DNA from: Alteromonadaceae bacterium
GTDB lineage: Bacteria > Pseudomonadota > Gammaproteobacteria > Enterobacterales > Alteromonadaceae
Assembly: GCA_027013165.1 (NCBI GenBank)
Contig: JALUXV010000219.1
Coordinates: 1 to 64,000, forward strand
Reading direction: 5' to 3'
DNA: 64,000 nt
Within the stretch, counting starts at the first letter, position 1. Every line of letters starts with the position of its first letter. Positions 38,725 to 46,223 of the stretch are shown here, piece after piece. Both the position numbers and the translations under genes were made by a program. Under the pieces are notes generated by a model. That model was not told the DNA's origin and ran no database searches. It saw nothing but the letters and a program-made list of their open reading frames with translations.

Positions 38725-39017
38725 ATACAGAAATGAAAGTGGCTACTTGTAAAATCGAGTGCGGTAATGAGTCAGGTAGTGGAGCACTAATCACATCAAA
38801 CATCGTATTAACAGCTGGCCACTGTGTGAGCGACGCACTAGATAATAATTCAGACATCAGTGTTGTTTTTCACCCAGACTCCACCCCTTGTGTAGTGAAA
38901 GCTAGTATTCGCGCTCATGACACAAACTTAGACATAGTGTCCACTCCTCGGTCAATGGCCGAGGAGTTTCCTCAACATCCTCGACGACACATGCAAAGGT
39001 ATTCGGAACGTGTATAG
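38718..39017 (+). pseudogene. N-terminal fragment of a trypsin-like serine protease
   Basis: A 99-codon frame with GSGALITSNIVLTAGHCV (catalytic His) and AHDTNLDIV (catalytic Asp). After LDIV the similarity stops and unrelated sequence runs to a stop, so the catalytic Ser region is lost. There is no signal peptide, so the ancestor was probably cytoplasmic. MBL-fold and trypsin-like genes are known to occur as neighbouring pairs in bacterial conflict-system loci; this pair is broken at both outer ends. Confidence 0.65.
38943..38967 (+). repeat. Perfect inverted repeat at the trypsin breakpoint
   Basis: ACTCCTCGG (38943-38951) and CCGAGGAGT (38959-38967) with a 7-base loop. It lies exactly where similarity to trypsin ends, and no T-run follows. 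It may be part of the rearrangement junction or the end of an inserted element. Confidence 0.5.
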
Positions 39018-39415
39018 CGGTCTTGACTCTATTGATGTTGTTTGGCGGGTTTTATCGATTGTTTAGCTAGAAAACCCAGTGATCTTTAGTCGCTGGGTAG
39101 TTCATTGGTTGATTCATAGAGACGATTGAACAACTCAAATTCCGATGTTTACGCGTTCTTCCATAGACTCACGGTTTTTTTTGTCTGTGCGTATCAAGTC
39201 AATCAGATACGGTTGCTTTAGATAGGCTCCCACCTGCGCATACCTAATGGGCATGTATGGTTAATTGTGAATCGGTTAACTTCCAACACCCACTCCGTAC
39301 TGTTGGTTATCGTAACTCAAGGGTGGGGATGTTTGTAGACACTAGTGGCGATGTCAATGGGATGCAAGATTGCTCAACTTTCATCGAATTTTTCTGGAAA
39401 ATGTACAGCTCTTAA
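39018..39415. other. Intergenic region after the Rhs debris
   Basis: About 400 bases without a convincing gene. It contains an ACCCAG/CTGGGT hairpin near 39075-39100. It also contains a 24-base stretch near 39053 that recurs in similar form near 56717 (TTATCGATTG-x-TTAGC-x-AGAAAAC). Otherwise nothing recognisable. Confidence 0.4.
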
Positions 39416-41311
39416 TTATGAGAGACCGAGTTCTTTTAAACGTTTATAAAGTGTATTCCTACTTATTCCCAAGGCTGCGGCAGTTTTGGACTTGTTTCCA
39501 CTAAATTTTGTGTAGACTGCTATGAGCTCCTCCTTGTCTTTGGATTTCTTTTGTGCAGCGATTTCAGTAGGGTCCTCAGAGGTAGTACTTATGGATAAAG
39601 ATGAATCCATACGCTGACCATCGATGCTTATATCGTGTAGGAAATCTTCGGGCAAGTGCCACTCTTGAATTGGCTCATTGTCCGCCATTGCTTGGGCTAT
39701 CTGGAGTACACTTATTAGTTGCCTCACGTTACCGGGCCACGGGTGATCATTGAAAAGCTCTACTATATTGTCTGAGAGTGGAAAACCATCATTGCTCCCA
39801 TGTTGAAGAGTATTTATTTGTTGAAACAACTGTCGTCTGTCCTTTCGTTCTCTTAATGGTGGAAGGTGAATATTGAGACCACTTATTCTATAAAAAAGGT
39901 CTTGTCTAAAATTTCCAGTTTCAATTTCTTTTTTTAAGTCTCTATTTGTTGCTGACACTAATTTGATGTCTACTTCAAAAGTGTCAGTTGAGCCGAGAGG
40001 GGTTACCTTTCTTTCTTGTAAAACCCTGAGTAACCGTCCTTGAACATTAATAGGCATTTCACCTATTTCATCTAGAAAAAGTGTACCGCCGTTTGCTTTT
40101 CTGATAAGACCAATTGAACCTTTGAGATTCGCTCCGGTAAATGCGCCTTTCTCGTATCCAAAAAGTTCTGACTCGACAAGCTCATTTGGTATTGCAGCAC
40201 AGTTAACAGCTACGAGCTGGCCATTGTTTCTGTTACTATAGTTGTGTAAGCATTGAACGAATACCTCCTTTCCAACTCCTGTTTCACCATGTACCAGTAT
40301 TGGTAACGCTTTGTTTACAATACGCTTTGCTTGACTTAACTGTTTATCGACGAATGGGTCACCAAAGGAAAAAGTATCAAGTGTTACTTTACCGTAAGTT
40401 TGCTCTTTTTGTTTCTCATCAGCTCCCGAACTCTCAGGAGCTGATGAGAGTTCGATATTATTCTGAACGTTCAGTTTTAGTACTGGTCGCTTCAACTGAC
40501 CATACATTTTATATTTGCCAACTGCGACAACCTCGAAGATAGTGTTCTCTTTTTGTGTCTTTAGGTCTTTGACACTGACATTCAAAACATCTCCGATAAA
40601 AACGTTCAATAAATCGAATTTGATAAGAGTCTCAGCACGGTTATTCGCTGCGACAACTCTTCCACTATCATTGAAGACTAAAAGTCCCGACCACTGACTA
40701 TCAACGTTCTCTGCGTTAGTGTTAAATGTGAAAATAAAGTGGTCTTGGCTATGTGTATTGAACAGTAATCTGTTCTCTATTCCATGTGACATTAGGTTCA
40801 CGAGGCCCAGTGTGTGTGCTTGTGGAAGATAAGAATCACTTGTGATATCGAGCATTCCTATTAGGTGTCGGTTAGCATCGTAAATAGGTGCTGCTGAGCC
40901 AACCATAAACCGATTTACCTTGAAATAGTGCTCATCTCTTTGAACTTGTATTGCTCTATTCGTCACTAGTGAGGTTCCGATAGCATTTGTTCCGACTACC
41001 TTTTCATTCCAATCAATACCTGCTTCAAAAAAGGCTCTATGTTTAGGTGGCAAAAATCTCTTGTCTCCCCAACTATTCAATGTGAACCCATCCTTATCTG
41101 TAAGTAGTATTAGGCAATTTGCGTTGGATAAAATGTTTTGATGATACGGAAGTACTTCTGAATGTGTAGTAGCAACTAAGTCTTTATAAATCTGACTTAG
41201 ATCTTTGATCTCGCCAACTGGTAACGACTCTAGCACTGGCTCATCGCTTTGGGTTAGGCCATATTCCGCACATCGACGCCATGACTCTTTTATGATTTTT
41301 TCATTTTGCAT
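39416..41311 (-). CDS. Sigma-54 enhancer-binding activator of the AcoR type
   Basis: A 631-residue regulator. The N-terminal GAF-like sensor (about 60-180) includes WNEKVVGTNAIGTSL and APIYDANRHLIGMLDIT, as in AcoR. A PAS-like segment follows (about 205-275). The AAA+ domain has GETGVGKE (Walker A, about 341), GAFTGA in ELFGYEKGAFTGANLKGS (about 388), GGTLFLDEIGEM (Walker B) and the arginine-rich LPPLRERK. A Fis-type HTH closes the protein (NKSKTAAALGISRNTLYKRL). It is divergent from the glycerol ABC operon, which has a sigma-54 promoter, so it is the likely activator. The effector sensed is unknown; glycerol or a breakdown product is a guess from context. Confidence 0.88.
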   Translation of the reverse strand: MQNEKIIKESWRRCAEYGLTQSDEPVLESLPVGEIKDLSQIYKDLVATTHSEVLPYHQNILSNANCLILLTDKDGFTLNSWGDKRFLPPKHRAFFEAGIDWNEKVVGTNAIGTSLVTNRAIQVQRDEHYFKVNRFMVGSAAPIYDANRHLIGMLDITSDSYLPQAHTLGLVNLMSHGIENRLLFNTHSQDHFIFTFNTNAENVDSQWSGLLVFNDSGRVVAANNRAETLIKFDLLNVFIGDVLNVSVKDLKTQKENTIFEVVAVGKYKMYGQLKRPVLKLNVQNNIELSSAPESSGADEKQKEQTYGKVTLDTFSFGDPFVDKQLSQAKRIVNKALPILVHGETGVGKEVFVQCLHNYSNRNNGQLVAVNCAAIPNELVESELFGYEKGAFTGANLKGSIGLIRKANGGTLFLDEIGEMPINVQGRLLRVLQERKVTPLGSTDTFEVDIKLVSATNRDLKKEIETGNFRQDLFYRISGLNIHLPPLRERKDRRQLFQQINTLQHGSNDGFPLSDNIVELFNDHPWPGNVRQLISVLQIAQAMADNEPIQEWHLPEDFLHDISIDGQRMDSSLSISTTSEDPTEIAAQKKSKDKEELIAVYTKFSGNKSKTAAALGISRNTLYKRLKELGLS

Positions 41312-41401
41312 GTTACTGCGCTCATCAAAACTAACTGTATCTGCGGGCTTGAGTGGGGCTTATATATATGTTAACACCCGTAACATTTATAAAGGTTTTT
41401 C

Positions 41402-41654
41402 TGAACATACAAAAACTACACACAATATTTATTACAGTACAATATTATCTGTTAACCGTGTCAAAGGCTACTTTTTGTTCAATTTTTGATGGTATTTGTT
41501 TAAATATCTATTAAAAACATATGTTTAAAATTTGAGTTGAGCTATTTGTAATCTACATTTTATGAACAGTGTTCAATTTTGTTAACATTTGCACTGTTCA
41601 TAAATGAACAATGTTTTGAACAGTTTGTAATAACATTATGTTTACTTTTGAACA
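41402..41654. promoter_or_regulatory. Cluster of TGAACA/TGTTCA sites (candidate upstream activating sequence)
   Basis: TGAACA or TGTTCA occurs at 41402, 41476, 41563/41570, 41595/41605, 41617 and 41649. The best site is TGTTCAT-AA-ATGAACA (41595-41610), a perfect 7-base inverted repeat; TGAACA-G-TGTTCA (41563-41575) is another. They lie about 120-380 bases upstream of the sigma-54 promoter, the usual distance for enhancer-binding proteins. Binding by the divergent activator is inferred. Confidence 0.6.
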
Positions 41655-41775
41655 GCTATAAAATTATGAGTTGTAAATACGATGTACTCTCTAATTTACT
41701 CTCAATTTTAATATTATTATATATTTCAACACTTTATATTATTTGACAGTTTGTTATGAGAGAAATGTTAAAAAC

Positions 41776-41793
41776 TTGGCCTAGAACCTGCAA
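41776..41793 (+). promoter_or_regulatory. Sigma-54 (-24/-12) promoter of the glycerol ABC operon
   Basis: TTGGCCTAGAACCTGCAA contains GG (41778-41779), exactly 10 bases, then GC (41790-41791), the invariant spacing of sigma-54 promoters. The predicted transcript starts about 50 bases before the ATG of the first ABC gene. The divergent gene encodes a GAFTGA-bearing activator. Confidence 0.75.
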
Positions 41794-41842
41794 AATTCTT
41801 CACAGATTTTTTAAAAATTAGAACCGCATATCAGGGGGGATA

Positions 41843-42931
41843 ATGTCGTTAGAACTGAAAAGTGTTAGCCATGTCGTAGGGGCAGAAACGTACCTAGATG
41901 ATATAAGCGTAACGCTAAACCAAGGATCATTTAATGTGTTGCTTGGTCGTACATTAGCGGGCAAAACTACGTTGATGAGAATCATGGCGGGCATCGAGGC
42001 TCCTACGAGCGGCTCAATCATAATGAACGGAGTTGATGTAACTGGCGTACCGGTGCAACAGCGCAACATATCTATGGTATACCAACAGTTTATAAATTAC
42101 CCAAATTTAACTGTTTTTGAAAACATTGCATCGCCTCTAAGATTGTCAAAGGTCAGCGAGAGCGAGATTACAAAAAGAGTTAAAGAGACGGCTGATATCC
42201 TTCAAATATCACAATTTCTGAACCGTTACCCGTTGGAGCTGTCTGGAGGACAACAGCAAAGAACTTCTATGGCTCGTGCGCTTGTCAAAGACGCCAGCCT
42301 TATTCTATTTGATGAACCACTAGTAAACCTTGACTACAAGTTACGAGAAGAGCTAAGGGCTGAATTACGTACGATATTCAAAGAGCGAAACTGTATCGCC
42401 GTTTATGCTACTACTGAGGCCAATGAGGCATTAGCGCTAGGTGGTGAAACTACGCTTCTCCATGAGGGCAAGCTACTTCAAAACGGTAAGTCTCAAAGCG
42501 TGTACAAGTTTCCTGAACGCATAGAATCGGCAAAGCTTTTTAGCGAACCACCAATGAATTTAGTGCCCGGCTCATTAACAGAGAACGAAATTACTTTCGA
42601 GGGTAGCGTTCATTTTCCAATTGATGACTCGATGAGGCAGTTACCAAAAAAGGATTATGTTTTTGGGGTCCGTCCAAATCACCTTAGTTTATCTCCACGC
42701 GATGATAAAGACATTGAGCTATCAATGACTGTTGAATTGGCAGAAATAAGCGGGTCTGAAACGTTTATTCATGTATATAAAGACGGTTTTTCGCTTGTAC
42801 TTCAGTTAGAGGGTGTTGTTGATTTGCACATAAACAGCGAGATAAGCGTTTATTTGCCGCCCAACAAGTTATTCGTATTCGACAAAAGTGGAAAAACGGT
42901 TAAGTTCCCCAGCACGGCAGTGGAGGTATAA
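41843..42931 (+). CDS. glpS: Glycerol ABC transporter ATP-binding subunit, GlpS-like
   Basis: A 362-residue ABC ATPase of the MalK/UgpC architecture with a C-terminal TOBE/MOI region (from about 240). Walker A is GRTLAGKTT (about 35), the signature LSGGQQQR (about 133) and Walker B LILFDEPLVNLD (about 155). The H-loop His is replaced in VYATTEANEAL, so its own ATP site is probably weak, while it supplies a good LSGGQ to its partner. Start behind GGGGGA, two bases before GlpT. The order S-T-P-Q-U-V matches the glycerol transporter of Rhizobium leguminosarum. Confidence 0.85.
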   Translation: MSLELKSVSHVVGAETYLDDISVTLNQGSFNVLLGRTLAGKTTLMRIMAGIEAPTSGSIIMNGVDVTGVPVQQRNISMVYQQFINYPNLTVFENIASPLRLSKVSESEITKRVKETADILQISQFLNRYPLELSGGQQQRTSMARALVKDASLILFDEPLVNLDYKLREELRAELRTIFKERNCIAVYATTEANEALALGGETTLLHEGKLLQNGKSQSVYKFPERIESAKLFSEPPMNLVPGSLTENEITFEGSVHFPIDDSMRQLPKKDYVFGVRPNHLSLSPRDDKDIELSMTVELAEISGSETFIHVYKDGFSLVLQLEGVVDLHINSEISVYLPPNKLFVFDKSGKTVKFPSTAVEV

Positions 42932-42933
42932 AC

Positions 42934-44049
42934 GTGGCTGAAATACATCTTAAATCTCTTGCGCATAGTTACAGTAAGAATCCGACTAGCGCTTCACAAT
43001 ATGCGATCCGAGAAATGGACCATATTTGGGAAGACGGCGGTGCTTACGCATTACTGGGTCCATCTGGTTGTGGTAAGAGTACATTACTCAACATTATTTC
43101 GGGGCTCCTTTCTCCATCTGAAGGCAAGGTACTCTTTGACGGTGTTGAGGTAAACAACATTCCACCAGAAGATCGTAACATTGCACAAGTCTTTCAGTTT
43201 CCAGTCATATACGACTCAATGACAGTTTTTGACAATTTGGCCTTTCCGCTGAGGAATATGAAAGTCCCTGAAGTAAGAGTAAACACAAGAGTCAATGAGA
43301 TCGCTGAAGTACTCGAGCTTGAGGAATTGTTATCTAAGCGAGCTAAGAATCTTACCGCTGATGAGAAACAGAAGGTTTCGATGGGTCGAGGTCTTGTGAG
43401 AAGTGATGTATCAGCAATCCTTTTTGATGAGCCGCTTACCGTTATTGATCCTCATTTAAAATGGAAACTACGCCGCAAGCTAAAGCAAATCCATGAGCAG
43501 TTTAACATTACCATGGTGTATGTGACTCACGACCAGCTTGAGGCATCCACCTTCGCAGACAAAATAGCAGTAATGTACGGCGGACAGATAGTTCAGTTTG
43601 GTACGCCAAGAGAGTTGTTCGAGCGACCCAATCATGCATTTGTTGGATATTTTATTGGTAGCCCGGGAATGAACCTTGTCGAAGTGGAGAGAGCCGATGG
43701 TGGGGTAATGTTTAACTCTATAAAGGTTCCTTTGGATAACTCAATAAATGCGATTCTCAATGAGTCAGCGTCTACTAACATCAAAATAGGCATTCGCCCC
43801 GAATTTGTTCATGTGTGGGAGGAACCAACCGACGGTGCTTTTGAATGCAGATTAAAAGTAGTTGAGGACTTAGGTACATACAAAATCCTATCAATCGATC
43901 TTGACGGTGTTGAATTTAAGGCTCGAATTGAAGAGGACGCTCCTGTACCTACAGATAAAGTTTACATTAGCTTTCCCGAACAATGGTTGAAAGTATACTT
44001 GGACGAATACCTTGTCGATCCAACTCATGATGCATTGGAGGGAGCATAG
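42934..44049 (+). CDS. glpT: Glycerol ABC transporter ATP-binding subunit, GlpT-like
   Basis: A 371-residue ABC ATPase, starting at a GTG behind TGGAGG. Walker A GPSGCGKST (about 42), Walker B AILFDEPLTVID and the H-loop YVTHDQLEA are canonical, but the signature is degraded to LTADEKQK (about 139). With GlpS this makes an asymmetric pair: one composite site from GlpT Walker motifs plus the GlpS LSGGQ is complete, the other is degenerate. It is not the GlpT glycerol-3-phosphate antiporter of E. coli despite the shared name. The next gene follows within 2 bases. Confidence 0.85.
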   Translation: MAEIHLKSLAHSYSKNPTSASQYAIREMDHIWEDGGAYALLGPSGCGKSTLLNIISGLLSPSEGKVLFDGVEVNNIPPEDRNIAQVFQFPVIYDSMTVFDNLAFPLRNMKVPEVRVNTRVNEIAEVLELEELLSKRAKNLTADEKQKVSMGRGLVRSDVSAILFDEPLTVIDPHLKWKLRRKLKQIHEQFNITMVYVTHDQLEASTFADKIAVMYGGQIVQFGTPRELFERPNHAFVGYFIGSPGMNLVEVERADGGVMFNSIKVPLDNSINAILNESASTNIKIGIRPEFVHVWEEPTDGAFECRLKVVEDLGTYKILSIDLDGVEFKARIEEDAPVPTDKVYISFPEQWLKVYLDEYLVDPTHDALEGA

Positions 44050-44051
44050 TA

Positions 44052-44918
44052 ATGAATAAGGTTCAAAACAATAAAGCATGGTTTCTTGTATTGCCAGTGT
44101 TCGCACTGGTCGCTTTCTCGGCAATTATCCCGATAATGACAGTCGTAAATTACTCTGTCCAAGATATATTTGATCAAAACAATGCTTACTTTGTGGGTGC
44201 CGAATGGTATCGAGAAATGTTAAGCAGTCCAAGGCTACTTGATTCTTTATTGCGTCAATTTGGATTTTCATTTGCCGTTTTGGCTATACAGATTCCATTG
44301 GGGATCGGTGTAGCATTGATGATGCCTGCTAAAGGCAGAATGGCAGCTGTATGGTTGATCATTGTAGCAATTCCTTTACTTATCCCTTGGAACGTTGTTG
44401 GCACTATATGGCAAGTATTTAGCAGAGAAGATATCGGCTTATTTGGTTGGTCAATCAACGCGATTGGGATTGATTATAATTATGCGTCTAGTCCAATTGC
44501 TGCATGGATAACTGTAGTACTGATGGATGTTTGGCACTGGACGTCGTTGATAGCCTTACTCTGCTACTCCGGACTGAGAGCTATTCCCGAAGCATTTTAC
44601 CAAGCGGCACGTATCGATAGGGCATCACGTTGGGCTGTTTTCCGTTACGTTCAACTACCCAGGCTGCGAAGTGTTCTAATTATTGGTGTACTCCTCAGAT
44701 TCATGGACAGCTTCATGATCTACACAGAGCCATTTGTATTAACTGGCGGTGGTCCGGGTAACTCGACAACATTCTTGAGTCAAGAACTCACTAAAATGGC
44801 GATTGGACAGTTTGACTTGGGACCAGCTGCAGCGTTTTCACTGATTTACTATCTGATTGTACTACTAGTTTGCTATCTATTTTTCACAATCATTACCCAT
44901 CAAGACAAAGTTAAGTAG
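44052..44918 (+). CDS. glpP: Glycerol ABC transporter permease, GlpP-like
   Basis: A 288-residue inner membrane protein with six helices and the EAA loop of binding-protein-dependent permeases (IPEAFYQAARIDRASRWAVFRYVQLPRL). It is the MalF-type partner of GlpQ. The first helix (FLVLPVFALVAFSAIIPIMTVV) follows a short cytoplasmic N-terminus. It lies two bases after glpT, in the middle of the operon. Confidence 0.85.
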   Translation: MNKVQNNKAWFLVLPVFALVAFSAIIPIMTVVNYSVQDIFDQNNAYFVGAEWYREMLSSPRLLDSLLRQFGFSFAVLAIQIPLGIGVALMMPAKGRMAAVWLIIVAIPLLIPWNVVGTIWQVFSREDIGLFGWSINAIGIDYNYASSPIAAWITVVLMDVWHWTSLIALLCYSGLRAIPEAFYQAARIDRASRWAVFRYVQLPRLRSVLIIGVLLRFMDSFMIYTEPFVLTGGGPGNSTTFLSQELTKMAIGQFDLGPAAAFSLIYYLIVLLVCYLFFTIITHQDKVK

Positions 44919-44927
44919 GAAAAGCCG

Positions 44928-45734
44928 ATGGAAGACAACAAATACAAAAAATTTGGAATATCAGCATTCGGTGTATTCCTGTTTTTACCAATCTATTGGT
45001 TGATAAATATGTCGTTTAAGACAAACGAGGAAATTCTAGGTGGGCTGACGCTTTGGCCCCAAAATTTCACGCTGGACAACTATGTTCAAATTTTTAGCGA
45101 CCCAACATGGTATATGGGATATGTAAATTCAATCGTTTATGTCTGTATCAATCTGGCAATAACGCTTGCGCTTGCATTACCAGCTGCATACGCGTTTAGT
45201 CGATACAAATTCATGGGTGATAAACATCTCTTCTTTTGGTTGTTGAGCAACAGAATGGCTCCACCTGCTGTTTTTCTACTACCTTTTTTCCAGCTATACA
45301 GCTCAGTTGGGTTGTTTGATACACACCTAGCAGTTGCATTGGCTCACTGTCTGTTTTCAGTACCTCTTGCCGTTTGGATATTGGAGGGTTTTATGTCTGG
45401 CGTGCCAAAGGAAGTTGATGAGATAGCGTACATTGACGGGTACAGCTTCCCCAAGTTCTTTTTAAAAATATTCTTACCCATGATTCGCTCTGGGATTGGA
45501 GTCACCGCGTTCTTTTGTTTCATGTTTTCATGGGTTGAGTTACTGCTTGCCAGAACGTTAACTTCCGTTGAGGCGAAACCAATCGCGGCAATTATGACAA
45601 GGACTGTTGGTGCTGCCGGTATTGACTGGGGGCTATTAGCTGCAGCTGGGGTCTTAACGATTATACCGGGTGTTGTAGTAGTTTGGTTTGTACGAAATCA
45701 CGTTGCGAAAGGTTTCGCACTCGGTAGAGTTTAA
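44928..45734 (+). CDS. glpQ: Glycerol ABC transporter permease, GlpQ-like
   Basis: A 268-residue MalG-type permease with six helices and the EAA loop VPKEVDEIAYIDGYSFPKFFLKIFLPMIRSG. It pairs with GlpP. The start follows AGGAAAAGCCG. The name follows the Rhizobium glpSTPQUV operon; it is not the glycerophosphodiester phosphodiesterase GlpQ of E. coli. Confidence 0.85.
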   Translation: MEDNKYKKFGISAFGVFLFLPIYWLINMSFKTNEEILGGLTLWPQNFTLDNYVQIFSDPTWYMGYVNSIVYVCINLAITLALALPAAYAFSRYKFMGDKHLFFWLLSNRMAPPAVFLLPFFQLYSSVGLFDTHLAVALAHCLFSVPLAVWILEGFMSGVPKEVDEIAYIDGYSFPKFFLKIFLPMIRSGIGVTAFFCFMFSWVELLLARTLTSVEAKPIAAIMTRTVGAAGIDWGLLAAAGVLTIIPGVVVVWFVRNHVAKGFALGRV

Positions 45735-45757
45735 GACATCTCATTGGAGGGTAAATT

Positions 45758-46030
45758 ATGAATTGGATGGCGTGGACACCGCTTACAGTAGCTTTCTTTG
45801 GTGTGATTGCAACAATACTTATTGCGATGACAGCATTTGAAGTAAAGAAGCCTTGCAAAGAAAGAAAGGGATTTCTCCCTATAGAAACAACGCGTGGTGA
45901 CCGATTGTTTATCGGTCTCTTGACGAGCGCATACATCCATCTTGCGTTTATCGCATTTACTCAGCTATCACTTTACATCGCGCTTGCGTTGTCAGTGGTA
46001 TGGCTAATGTCGATACTCAGGTGGGGGTAG
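45758..46030 (+). CDS. glpU: DUF2160 small membrane protein, GlpU-like
   Basis: A 90-residue protein with two or three hydrophobic helices (MNWMAWTPLTVAFFGVIATI at the start, LSLYIALALSVVWLMSIL at the end) around a basic loop with RKGFLPIETTRGDRLFIGLL, which is the DUF2160 signature. The start follows TTGGAGGG. It occupies the U position between permease and binding-protein genes of glycerol ABC operons. Function unknown, perhaps assembly or regulation of the transporter. Confidence 0.8.
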   Translation: MNWMAWTPLTVAFFGVIATILIAMTAFEVKKPCKERKGFLPIETTRGDRLFIGLLTSAYIHLAFIAFTQLSLYIALALSVVWLMSILRWG

Positions 46031-46034
46031 AAAA

Positions 46035-46156
46035 GTGAATTTAGGAGCACTGGCCAATCTAAATTGGGAAAAGAGCAGCCAGTGCACCTAAAAACCTGCG
46101 TAAGCGCAGGAAGCGACGTGTCGATGTGACTCGACACCAACTGCTGTAAAATTCAC
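46035..46156 (+). ncRNA. Cloverleaf-like structured intergenic RNA between glpU and glpV
   Basis: A closing stem GTGAATT (46035-46041)/AATTCAC (46150-46156) encloses three hairpins. H1 is TAGG-a-GCACTGGC (46042-46054) with GCCAGTGC-a-CCTA (46078-46090). H2 is CCTGCG (46095-46100) with CGCAGG (46105-46110). H3 is GTGTCGA (46118-46124) with TCGACAC (46131-46137). All stems are perfect except one A-A mismatch. The element fills the gap between the permease part of the operon and the binding-protein gene. It may stabilise the downstream mRNA so that more binding protein is made, or sense a signal; no known riboswitch class was recognised. Confidence 0.6.
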
Positions 46157-46223
46157 ACAGTATGCTACTGGACGGAGTTTATCAGCAAAATATAACAATC
46201 TCAAAATAATGAGGTCATTAAAC

